A stretch of 64,000 bases of DNA, from contig JAZNOR010000001.1 in assembly GCA_045589235.1 (NCBI GenBank), positions 1-64,000 of the forward strand, given 5' to 3'. The DNA is from RGIG7332 sp045589235. GTDB lineage: Bacteria > Bacillota > Clostridia > Oscillospirales > JAAYXM01. Both the position numbers and the translations under genes were made by a program. This document shows positions 8,946 to 15,920 of this stretch, one piece after another; the first letter of the stretch is position 1; every line of letters begins with the position of its first letter. The notes under the pieces were generated by a model. It did not search any database, was not told the origin of the DNA, and saw only the letters and a list, made by a program, of their open reading frames with translations.

Positions 8946-9862
8946 TGAAAAAGGATCTCTTGAAGCTTACCGACTTATCCCGTGAGGAGTTAACTCACAT
9001 TTTAGACGTTGCAGACCAGCTTAAATACAATCAGAAGCACGGTATCCCGCATAAAATTTTAGAGGGCAAAACTCTCGGTATGATTTTCCAGAAATCATCC
9101 ACACGTACACGCGTATCCTTTGAGGTTGGTATGTTCCAACTCGGAGGTCACGCGCTCTTCCTCTCAACATCTGACATTCAGACGGGCAGAGGTGAGTCAA
9201 TCCGCGATACCGCGCGCGTGCTTTCACGCTACTGTGACGGTATTATGATCCGCACCTACGGCCAGGATGAGGTTGAGGAGCTTGCTGAATACGCAAGTAT
9301 TCCGGTAATCAACGGTCTTACAGACTATTGCCATCCGTGCCAGGTGCTCGCAGATTTAATGACAATCCGTGAGAAGATGAGCACTCTTGACGGTCTTCAT
9401 ATGTGCTACATTGGCGACGGAAATAATATGGCAAACTCTCTCATCGCCGGCGGTCTTATCACCGGTATGAAGGTAACCGTTGCAACACCGAAAGGTTATG
9501 AGCCGGATCCGCAGATTTTAGAATTTGCAAAACAGTACGGCGATAAGTTTAAATGGTATGAGGATGTAATGGAAGCATCCCGCGGTGCTGATGTTCTTGT
9601 AACCGATGTTTGGGCAAGCATGGGTCAGGAAGCTGAAATTGCTGAGAGAAAGAAAATCTTCACAGGCTATCAGATTAATTCAGCGGTTATGGAAAATGCA
9701 AACGACGGCGCAATCGTTCTCCACTGCTTACCGGCACACAAGGGTGAGGAGATTACCGAGGATGTCTTCGAAAAATATGCAGATTGCATCTTTGACGAAG
9801 CTGAAAACCGCTTACATGCTCAGAAAGCTGTTATGGCAATACTTATGGGCGACCACAAATAA
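8945..9862 (+). CDS. argF: Ornithine carbamoyltransferase
   Basis: Condenses ornithine with carbamoyl phosphate to citrulline. The 305-aa product has the carbamoyl-phosphate loop SSTRTR (residues 51-56), the HPCQ segment and the ornithine-site HCLP motif. The ATG shares one base with the argD stop (TAATG). AGGAGGAG ahead gives a strong SD. It is the last gene of the arg operon. Its substrate would come from the carAB genes at the far end of this window. Confidence 0.97.
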   Translation: MKKDLLKLTDLSREELTHILDVADQLKYNQKHGIPHKILEGKTLGMIFQKSSTRTRVSFEVGMFQLGGHALFLSTSDIQTGRGESIRDTARVLSRYCDGIMIRTYGQDEVEELAEYASIPVINGLTDYCHPCQVLADLMTIREKMSTLDGLHMCYIGDGNNMANSLIAGGLITGMKVTVATPKGYEPDPQILEFAKQYGDKFKWYEDVMEASRGADVLVTDVWASMGQEAEIAERKKIFTGYQINSAVMENANDGAIVLHCLPAHKGEEITEDVFEKYADCIFDEAENRLHAQKAVMAILMGDHK

Positions 9863-9865
9863 ACA

Positions 9866-9896
9866 AAAAAGCAACTTCGTTTAGAAGTTGCTTTTT
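9866..9896. terminator. Bidirectional terminator, arg operon / LysM-GH18 gene
   Basis: A 13-bp stem (9866-9878 with 9884-9896) with a 5-nt loop GTTTA has A- and T-runs on either side and should work on both strands. The stop codon of the convergent minus-strand gene (9881-9883) lies inside it. Confidence 0.92.
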
Positions 9897-11164
9897 ATAT
9901 TATAAAGTGCATTTAATACCAGCCAGTTTTGAGGAAATGCACGCATTGCATTCCAATACCCTGCACCGCGCAGAGAATATTTAGGGATTAGCGCAAGCTT
10001 TGCCGCAATTGAGCGTGCATCCTCAAACCATACTTCATGTGCACGACCGAGAGAATCAATATAGTTAAAAAACGGAGTTTGCGAGTAGTCGTCAAAGAAT
10101 ATTTCAGCGCCGTAACGCGCGGCGAGAGCTATTGCCTCCTGACTTGAAATGGACGGTGCGCGCGACGAGCCTTGAATATAGGGCAGCGTCCAGTCGTAGC
10201 CATAGTTTGGAACCCCTAAAAATATTTTATTTGCAGGAATTTCGGTCAGGGCATATTCTAAAACTGCGCGCACATTGGGAAGCGGTGCAACCGCAAGCGG
10301 AGGGCCGTAGGTATATCCCCATTCGTAAGTCATAAGTAAAACTGCATTTGCCGCCTCTCCCAAAGCTTTGTAATCGTGTCCCTCATAGAGAAGACCGCGC
10401 TGAGTTGCTGAAGTTTTTGGCGCAAGAGCAACGATTACCTCATAGCCTTCTGCATTTAGCCTGCGCGTGGCGTTTCCGACAAATGCGGCATATAGCGGCG
10501 CTTCTTCAGGGAAAATAAATTCAAAGTCAATGTCGAGCCCGCGGTATCCTTTGTCAATCATCGTAGTAAGAACATTGTTGATTAAAATATTTTGCAGATT
10601 TATATTATTTAAAATAACACTTGCAAGCTCGTTGCTGAAATTTCCGTTTTCAGTAAGGGTAGATAAATGCATAAGTGGCGCAGTTTGGTATTCATTTGCC
10701 GTCTCAATTAAAAACGCGTCGTTTAAATCAACTAAAGTGCCCTCTTCGGTAAATCCGTATGTAAATGGAGTTAAGTAAGTTAAATAAGGGAGTGTCTGCC
10801 TAAGTAAGCTTTCGTTTATAAACGGGTATGCATATGCATTTACATCCATTTCGTAAGTTTTCTCACCGCGGTATGAAATAACAATAGTCTCACCGGGGAA
10901 AATATTTTCTTCACCGCGCAAACGGATGTTGTTTCGGTATAGAGTATTGAGTGAAACGCCGTAAAGGTTTGCAATTGAGCGCAGAGTATCACCGGGTCGG
11001 ACAGTGTGTATTTGCTCGGGAAATAAAATAACAAGAACCTGACCTACAACAAGGGGCTGATTTTGTGGCAATTCGTTATTGTATATAATTGAGCTCTCGG
11101 TAACACCGTAAAGTCTTGCTATTGAAAATACGGTTTCGCCTGCGCGTACAATGTGCAACTCCAT
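9881..11164 (-). CDS. LysM-domain glycoside hydrolase family 18 (SleL/YaaH-like)
   Basis: Probably a peptidoglycan N-acetylglucosaminidase of the type acting on spore cortex fragments during germination. The 427-aa product has two LysM repeats (about residues 3-47 and 51-96), then a GH18 barrel with the catalytic motif D211-I-D213-F-E215. There is no signal peptide, as in Bacillus SleL. The frame opens further upstream at a GTG (11173), but that codon lies within the SD GAGGTGG; ATG 11164 is the better start and gives MELHIVRAGET, a clean LysM beginning. The SD is inside a hairpin with the upstream gene's terminator-like stem. Exact role (cortex or vegetative wall) is inference. Confidence 0.88.
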   Translation of the reverse strand: MELHIVRAGETVFSIARLYGVTESSIIYNNELPQNQPLVVGQVLVILFPEQIHTVRPGDTLRSIANLYGVSLNTLYRNNIRLRGEENIFPGETIVISYRGEKTYEMDVNAYAYPFINESLLRQTLPYLTYLTPFTYGFTEEGTLVDLNDAFLIETANEYQTAPLMHLSTLTENGNFSNELASVILNNINLQNILINNVLTTMIDKGYRGLDIDFEFIFPEEAPLYAAFVGNATRRLNAEGYEVIVALAPKTSATQRGLLYEGHDYKALGEAANAVLLMTYEWGYTYGPPLAVAPLPNVRAVLEYALTEIPANKIFLGVPNYGYDWTLPYIQGSSRAPSISSQEAIALAARYGAEIFFDDYSQTPFFNYIDSLGRAHEVWFEDARSIAAKLALIPKYSLRGAGYWNAMRAFPQNWLVLNALYNIKSNF

Positions 11165-11165
11165 A

Positions 11166-11203
11166 AAAACCACCTCTACATAAATTTATGCAGAGGTGGT
11201 TTT
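11166..11203 (-). promoter_or_regulatory. Terminator-like hairpin that contains the SD of the LysM-GH18 gene
   Basis: On the minus strand a 12-bp perfect stem (11203-11192 with 11177-11166), extended by more pairs after one mismatch, is followed by T5 running straight into ATG 11164. The 3' arm contains the SD GAGGTGG. The structure can therefore act as a terminator for the upstream ywlG-like gene or hide the SD of the downstream gene. Confidence 0.7.
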
Positions 11204-11207
11204 AATA

Positions 11208-11759
11208 TTACTTTAAATCGTCATTATAATGTGCGCGCTCACCGCCGATAAATTTAGGTCTTGTTCTCGCGCAGATTATCGGCGCTTCGCCGATTGACTT
11301 AATTGATAAACGAGTAGGCACGGCAACTTTCTTAAGATGCATACCGATGAGTGTTCCGCCGATGTCAAGCCCTGCATCAGCAGAGATTTCTTCAACTGCA
11401 ACCGGGTCGTGAAAAGCAGAATAAGCAGTTGTTGCAAAAGAGCCACCTGCCTTAGGCTGCGGAACGACGTTGCAAACCTCACGCATCTGCGCCTTGGCAA
11501 CCTCACGCTCAACAATGATTGCGCGATTTAAATGCTCGCAACACTGTGCGGCAAGGAAAATTCCTTTAGCGCAGAGTTCTGGGTAAACTGCATTGAATAT
11601 CGCCTGCGCGGTCGGAAGACTTGAATCAGAGCCAATTTTATGACCACACACCTCACTTGAACTGCAACCTATAACCAAAACGTCACCGGCTTTTAAGTTT
11701 GCTGCTTCAATAAGCTCGCAAACTGCAAGACGAGCATCGTTTGCTATTTTCTCTAACAT
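11208..11759 (-). CDS. UPF0340/YwlG-like protein (TIGR01440)
   Basis: A 183-aa member of the UPF0340 family, whose function is not established. Visible family features are VIGCSSSEVCGHKIG near the N-terminus, AAQCCEHLNRA in the middle and the C-terminal segment GGTLIGMHLKKVAVPTR. The frame starts at ATG 11768, but AAGGAG abuts that codon directly; ATG 11759 has a 9-nt spacing and gives MLEKIANDAR, so it is preferred. It is divergent from the pdaA-like gene and followed by the LysM-GH18 gene in the same orientation. Confidence 0.9.
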   Translation of the reverse strand: MLEKIANDARLAVCELIEAANLKAGDVLVIGCSSSEVCGHKIGSDSSLPTAQAIFNAVYPELCAKGIFLAAQCCEHLNRAIIVEREVAKAQMREVCNVVPQPKAGGSFATTAYSAFHDPVAVEEISADAGLDIGGTLIGMHLKKVAVPTRLSIKSIGEAPIICARTRPKFIGGERAHYNDDLK

Positions 11760-11869
11760 AAAATTCATCTCCTTTAATTTAATTATAGCTTAAATAAACA
11801 AAATAATCAAGGACAAGGCTGAGCGTATAGCAAAGATATTTTTAAAATATAGTAAGGTGAGGTGATAAT

Positions 11870-12661
11870 ATGGTAATTCGTTTGAAAAAGCGAAGTGTTT
11901 TTGTTGTGGCGCTCATACTCGCGCTTACACTTGCAACCACATTTTTAGGAAATAATGAAACAGTAACGGTAAATTCGGAAATAACAAATTGGGGCTTAAG
12001 CTTTGGGAAAGAGGGAGAGGCACCGCGTGGAAATGCAAGTGCGGAATCACTTTCTGAATATGATGCGTATTTTATCGATACTACAGATGAGAAAAAATTA
12101 TATTTAACCTTTGATGCAGGGTTTGAAAACGGCTATACACCGCAGATTCTAGATGTGTTAAAGGCGCACGATGTTAAAGCTACCTTCTTTCTCGTTTCAA
12201 ATTATATAGACACGGCACCTGAGCTTGTCCGACGAATGGTTGAGGAGGGGCACACGGTTGCAAACCACACTGCATCACATCCGGATATGTCAAAAATTGA
12301 GAGTAAAGAAAGCTTTTTAAAAGAGCTGTGTACACTGGAAGAAAAATATAAAGAAGTTACAGGTAAGGAAATGCAGAAAATCTACCGCCCACCGCAGGGA
12401 AAATTCAGCACACAGAATTTAACGTTTGCACAGGAATTAGGATATAAAACCGTTTTTTGGAGTCTCGCGTATGTAGATTGGTATACGGATAATCAGCCAA
12501 CGCGTGAGATGGCGTTTTCAAAACTTATTCCGCGAACTCATCCGGGTGCGATCGTGTTGCTACACAGCACTTCAAAAACAAATGCTGAAATTTTAGATGA
12601 GCTTTTAACGCGTTGGGAGAATGCAGGCTTTAGAATAGCACCGATTGACGAGCTTTTTTAA
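11870..12661 (+). CDS. PdaA-like polysaccharide deacetylase (CE4)
   Basis: Probably a peptidoglycan N-acetylmuramic acid deacetylase; in Bacillus the PdaA group makes the muramic-delta-lactam of spore cortex. The 263-aa product has an N-terminal membrane or signal segment (residues 8-27), then WGLSFGKEGEAPRGN typical of PdaA. CE4 motifs: TFDAGFENG (D82; second Asp replaced by Ala as usual in PdaA), metal ligands H133 and H137 in NHTASHPD, RPPQGKFS and LLHSTS with H232. SD GAGGTGAT. Alternative: a vegetative CE4 deacetylase. Confidence 0.88.
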   Translation: MVIRLKKRSVFVVALILALTLATTFLGNNETVTVNSEITNWGLSFGKEGEAPRGNASAESLSEYDAYFIDTTDEKKLYLTFDAGFENGYTPQILDVLKAHDVKATFFLVSNYIDTAPELVRRMVEEGHTVANHTASHPDMSKIESKESFLKELCTLEEKYKEVTGKEMQKIYRPPQGKFSTQNLTFAQELGYKTVFWSLAYVDWYTDNQPTREMAFSKLIPRTHPGAIVLLHSTSKTNAEILDELLTRWENAGFRIAPIDELF

Positions 12662-12674
12662 ATTGTGTTATAAT
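12645..12674 (+). promoter_or_regulatory. SigA promoter for the TetM-like gene
   Basis: TTGACG (12645-12650), 18-nt spacer, TATAAT (12669-12674). The -35 lies within the last codons of the pdaA-like gene and the -10 just past its stop, giving the GTPase gene its own promoter and a leader of about 17 nt. Confidence 0.75.
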
Positions 12675-12697
12675 GTAACACAAAGGAGGTGCTTTAT

Positions 12698-14617
12698 ATG
12701 GCGACAACAATTGGAATTTTTGCGCACGTTGATGCAGGAAAAACCACTCTGTCCGAGCAGATTTTATATAACACGGGAACACTTCGCGCGCTCGGAAGAG
12801 TTGATGAGAAAAACGCATACTTAGATCATGATTTGATAGAACGTGCGCGTGGTATTACAATTTTTGCGGATGAAGCACCTTTTTCAATAAATGGTAAAAA
12901 TTTTTTTATTATCGATACACCGGGCCATGCAGATTTTGGCGGAGAGATGGAGCGCAGTATGTGCGCAATCGACTGCGCAGTTCTGGTAATCAGTGCGGTT
13001 GAAGGGATAGAGAGTCATACACGAACGGTTTGGGAGCTTCTTAGAAAAAATAAAATCCCAACGGTTATTTTTATAAATAAAATCGATAGAGCGGGAGCAG
13101 ATGCAAACGCGATACTCAACGCAGTAAAAAACAGATTTAGTGAAAGTTCAATTTTGTTTGAGAATCCTGAAGAAGAGCTTGCAACAATAAACGATGAATT
13201 ATTAAATGCATATCTTGAGGGAGATGAAAATTTCGACAGTCTGATAAAAAAGGCGGTATTAAGCTGTGAGGTTTATCCGGTGGTTTTTGGCTCTGCTCTC
13301 AAAGGTGAAGGAGTAGATAAGCTTCTTGAAATCTTGGAAAACTACTGCCACCGTGAACATGATGACGAGGGTGATTTTTCAGCTTTAGTATATAAAGTGC
13401 GTCATGAAAAGGGAATTGGCAGAATAACATATCTTAAAATTTTATCAGGCTCACTTTTGCCACGAACAGTTATAAATACGCCTGCCGGCGATGAAAAATG
13501 CGGAGAACTGAGAAGAATAAGTGGTGGGAAATCGGAAACCGTTAAAAAAGCGGTTGCAGGTGAACTTGTTGCAGTCGGCGGACTTTCTGCAAAAGTGGGC
13601 GATACGGTCGGAGAAAAGGCAAAGCGAGAGCATAAATTCAACTTAATCCCACTTCTTTCAGTGCGAGTATCGGCAGATAAAGAAGTGCCCATTCCTGAGC
13701 TTTTAGGCGATCTGCGAGAGCTTGAGGATGAGGAGCCGTTATATCAAATTGCTTATAACGCAGAGCTTTCTGAAATTCACGTTCAGGTTATGGGAGAAGT
13801 ACAGCTTGAAGTTTTAAAAAGTGTTATGCAGGAGCGATTTGGGATAGAGATAACTTACGGCGAGTGCGAAGTGGTTTATAAAGAGACGATTTCGCAACCT
13901 GTTTACGGCTTTGGCCATTACGAGCCGCTTCGCCATTACTCCGAAGTACATTTTAGGCTTGAACCGAACCCGGGGCGTGGAATTGAATTTGAAAGTGAAG
14001 TTTCGCAGGATGTTTTCGGTGCGAGCTGGCAGCGACTCATTCGCACACACGTTTTTGAAAAAACTCACCGCGGAGTACTTGTCGGCGCACCGATTGAGGA
14101 TATTAAAATTGTTCTGATAGCAGGAAAAGCGCATGAGAAGCACACAGAGGGGGGCGATTTCCGCGAGGCGACATACCGCGGAATACGTCAAGGTCTTATG
14201 AAGGCAAAAAGCGTTTTACTAGAGCCGTGGCTCAATTTTGAAATAGAATGCGAGCCAAGTCTCACGGGCAGAATTTTAACGGATATTCAAGTCTCGGGTG
14301 GGCGGTATGATGCGCCTGAATTTATGGGTGAAAACCAAATTATTCGAGGCGCAGCACCTGCAAAGATACTAATTTCATATGCACGTGAATTAATTCCGAT
14401 AAGCGGCGGTAAGGCGCGCATATCGCTTAAATTCTATAAATACTTGCCGTGCAGAGAGCAAGACGAAGTGGTTAAAAAGCTCGGATACGAAGCAGAGCGC
14501 GATGTGGAAAACACAGCAGATTCAATTTTCTGCATAAAAGGTGCAGGAGTTACGATTAAATGGGATAAGGCGGAGGAGTCAATGAATCTTCCGCTACCAA
14601 AAAAACCGTTGCAATAG
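12698..14617 (+). CDS. TetM/TetO-like ribosomal-protection GTPase (EF-G-like)
   Basis: A translation-factor GTPase of the tetracycline ribosomal-protection family. From ATG 12698 (SD AAGGAGG; the in-frame GTG 12689 lies in the SD) it is 639 aa, the same length as TetM. The G domain shows AHVDAGKTTL (9-18), RGITI, DTPGHADF and NKIDRAG, followed by EF-G-like domains II-V, including SISGGKARISLKFYKYLP-like C-terminal sequence. It is chromosomal, in a housekeeping neighbourhood with no mobile-element signs and no Tn916-type leader peptide. It may be a native factor rather than an acquired resistance gene; tetracycline resistance is not proven by sequence. Confidence 0.85.
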   Translation: MATTIGIFAHVDAGKTTLSEQILYNTGTLRALGRVDEKNAYLDHDLIERARGITIFADEAPFSINGKNFFIIDTPGHADFGGEMERSMCAIDCAVLVISAVEGIESHTRTVWELLRKNKIPTVIFINKIDRAGADANAILNAVKNRFSESSILFENPEEELATINDELLNAYLEGDENFDSLIKKAVLSCEVYPVVFGSALKGEGVDKLLEILENYCHREHDDEGDFSALVYKVRHEKGIGRITYLKILSGSLLPRTVINTPAGDEKCGELRRISGGKSETVKKAVAGELVAVGGLSAKVGDTVGEKAKREHKFNLIPLLSVRVSADKEVPIPELLGDLRELEDEEPLYQIAYNAELSEIHVQVMGEVQLEVLKSVMQERFGIEITYGECEVVYKETISQPVYGFGHYEPLRHYSEVHFRLEPNPGRGIEFESEVSQDVFGASWQRLIRTHVFEKTHRGVLVGAPIEDIKIVLIAGKAHEKHTEGGDFREATYRGIRQGLMKAKSVLLEPWLNFEIECEPSLTGRILTDIQVSGGRYDAPEFMGENQIIRGAAPAKILISYARELIPISGGKARISLKFYKYLPCREQDEVVKKLGYEAERDVENTADSIFCIKGAGVTIKWDKAEESMNLPLPKKPLQ

Positions 14618-14630
14618 CAACGGTTTTTTT
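14599..14630. terminator. Bidirectional terminator, TetM-like gene / tspO
   Basis: A 14-bp stem (14599-14612 with 14617-14630) has a 4-nt loop AATA; the TAG stop of the GTPase gene (14615-14617) lies at the loop and first stem base. A- and T-runs on either side serve both converging genes. Confidence 0.9.
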
Positions 14631-14632
14631 AT

Positions 14633-15097
14633 TTAATTTAAAATTGCGATTGCAAGGTTTAAATACGCCGCAAAAGTAAGCCATATAAGATATGGAATTT
14701 GTAAATATCCTGCAACAGGTCTCGCTCTGTAAAACGAAACAATCATTGAAAGAACAAGTGCCCATAAGATAATTAACCAAACAAATGCGAAAGTGTATGC
14801 CTGCATATTAAAGAAAAGAATCGGCCAGATAAAATTCACAATCAGTTGCACAGCGTAAATTGTGAGAGCCACTGATTTGTTTTGCGCGTTTGACACATAA
14901 ACGAGGTATGCAGAGATAGCCATAAGTGCGAAAAGAATCGTCCAAACAACGGGAAAAAGCCAGCTGGGCGGAGCAAGTGGCGGGGTTTCAATCTGCCCGT
15001 AAATCATCATTGAATCACGCGTTACAAAAGCAGACAGCGCGCCTACGCCAAGCGCGATAAGAAGCGAAACAATTAGTTCTTTCCATTTGATTTTCAT
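14633..15097 (-). CDS. tspO: TspO/MBR family membrane protein
   Basis: A 154-aa tryptophan-rich sensory/translocator protein with five predicted membrane helices. The family loop PPLAPPSWLFPVVWTILF is present after the first helix, and NFIWPILFF and PYLIWLTFAAYLN follow. Homologues bind porphyrins and other tetrapyrroles; the cellular role in Clostridia is uncertain. Start ATG 15097 (MKIKWKELIV) is chosen because GAGGTGA lies just upstream, although the frame is open to 15145. The SD is sequestered in a strong hairpin. It lies just downstream of the ArsC-like gene. Confidence 0.9.
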   Translation of the reverse strand: MKIKWKELIVSLLIALGVGALSAFVTRDSMMIYGQIETPPLAPPSWLFPVVWTILFALMAISAYLVYVSNAQNKSVALTIYAVQLIVNFIWPILFFNMQAYTFAFVWLIILWALVLSMIVSFYRARPVAGYLQIPYLIWLTFAAYLNLAIAILN

Positions 15098-15135
15098 AAA
15101 AATCACCTCGAAATAGCGTATGTATTTCGAGGTGA
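15098..15135 (-). promoter_or_regulatory. Terminator-like hairpin that contains the tspO SD
   Basis: On the minus strand a perfect 13-bp stem (15135-15123 with 15115-15103) with a 7-nt loop is followed by T5 and then ATG 15097. The SD GAGGTGA is the end of the 3' arm. The same layout occurs before the LysM-GH18 gene at 11.2 kb. Confidence 0.7.
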
Positions 15136-15144
15136 AAATATTCA

Positions 15145-15483
15145 TTATTCCCAGGTTTTCCAGATATCGGGACAGTAGCCGACTGTGACACTTTTTCCGT
15201 TACGCACAAACGGCGCGTTATAAAGCGATGGATTTTCGAAAAGCTTGTCAATTATCGCCGCTTCATCCGCGAGATACGCAATAAATGAGCTTTCATAGTC
15301 GCGCGCCTTTTTATTTATCATAGCATCAAGACCGACGGCAGCTTTTACCGTTTCAAATTCACGCGGGCTCAGGCCATAACGCGCAAGGTCAATTAACTGA
15401 TATTTAATTCGTCTTTCTTTAAAATAACGCTCTGCCTTTTTCGTATCAAAGCTTTTTGCCATTCCGTAAATTTGAATATTCAT
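15145..15483 (-). CDS. ArsC/Spx-family thioredoxin-fold protein lacking the catalytic cysteine
   Basis: A 112-aa member of the arsenate reductase-like family: FDTKKAERYFKERRIKYQLIDL near the N-terminus, then YNAPFVRNGKSVTVGY with the cis-proline region, ending PDIWKTWE. The position where relatives have the active-site Cys (typically KKCFDTKKA) is Ser11 here (AKSFDTKKA), encoded by AGC. The only other cysteine in the product is C104. Reductase activity is therefore doubtful; a regulatory or binding role is possible. The start ATG 15483 has the SD CAGGTGGT; the longer frame to 15534 has none. Confidence 0.8.
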   Translation of the reverse strand: MNIQIYGMAKSFDTKKAERYFKERRIKYQLIDLARYGLSPREFETVKAAVGLDAMINKKARDYESSFIAYLADEAAIIDKLFENPSLYNAPFVRNGKSVTVGYCPDIWKTWE

Positions 15484-15512
15484 ACAGCACCACCTGAAAA
15501 AATTATAAAATA

Positions 15513-15545
15513 AGTATAGCATATTTTTTTGCATTATGCTATACT
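15513..15545. promoter_or_regulatory. Symmetric dyad in the arsC-like/hyd divergent region
   Basis: Perfect 10-bp inverted repeats (15513-15522 and 15536-15545) are separated by 13 nt. Each arm contains a TATACT reading outward, so the dyad may hold two divergent -10 elements and could be an operator. No good -35 was found for either direction. Confidence 0.45.
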
Positions 15546-15581
15546 AAATATGTACCCGATTTTTAAGATGTTTTTTCTGCG

Positions 15582-15645
15582 AAAAAGGGGCGAGAAATTT
15601 AAACGCTACCCGTGTATTAAAGTCGCCCTTTTTGGGCGACTTTTT
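15582..15645 (+). promoter_or_regulatory. Candidate attenuator ahead of the hyd maturation operon
   Basis: A 10-bp terminator stem (15619-15628 with 15634-15643) followed by T5 precedes the first hyd gene by about 18 nt. An upstream purine-rich segment (15582-15593) can instead pair with 15623-15633 (one bulged G), which would destroy the terminator. This is a terminator/antiterminator arrangement; no known riboswitch class was recognised. Confidence 0.6.
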
Positions 15646-15662
15646 GTTTTGGAGAGATTTGT

Positions 15663-15920
15663 ATGAACAGAATTGCACTTATCGGAATTATAGTTGAAGA
15701 TGGAAGTTCAACGGCAAAATTAAATGAAATTCTGCACGAATATGCGGAATATATTGTCGGCAGAATGGGTGTGCCGTACAGAGACCGCGGAGTGTGTATT
15801 ATAAGCATAATCGTCGATGCGGAAAATAACATAATCAGCGCAATGTCGGGAAAGCTGGGTCAGCTTCCCGGTGTTCAGATCAAAACCATGTATGCAAAGG
15901 CAGGCGATGCGAATGGATAA
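15663..15920 (+). CDS. TM1266-family putative [FeFe]-hydrogenase system regulator
   Basis: An 85-aa ACT-like/NikR-C-like small protein of the TM1266 family, found beside hydrogenase maturase genes and proposed to regulate the system; its ligand is unknown. Visible: the short strand RIALIGIIVED at the start, then GVPYRDRGVCIISIIVDAEN and GKLGQLPGVQIKTMYAKA, typical of the family. It heads the hyd cluster behind the leader hairpin and overlaps the start of hydE, which fits translational coupling. SD GGAGAG. Confidence 0.88.
   Translation: MNRIALIGIIVEDGSSTAKLNEILHEYAEYIVGRMGVPYRDRGVCIISIIVDAENNIISAMSGKLGQLPGVQIKTMYAKAGDANG

Noticed and set aside
11165..11173. GTG at 11173 as start of the LysM-GH18 gene
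   Set aside because: The codon is part of the SD GAGGTGG; ATG 11164 has correct spacing and matches the LysM start.
12698..14617. Acquired tetracycline-resistance element (Tn916-like)
   Set aside because: No integrase, leader peptide or mobilisation genes nearby and no obvious change in base composition; the gene looks resident.
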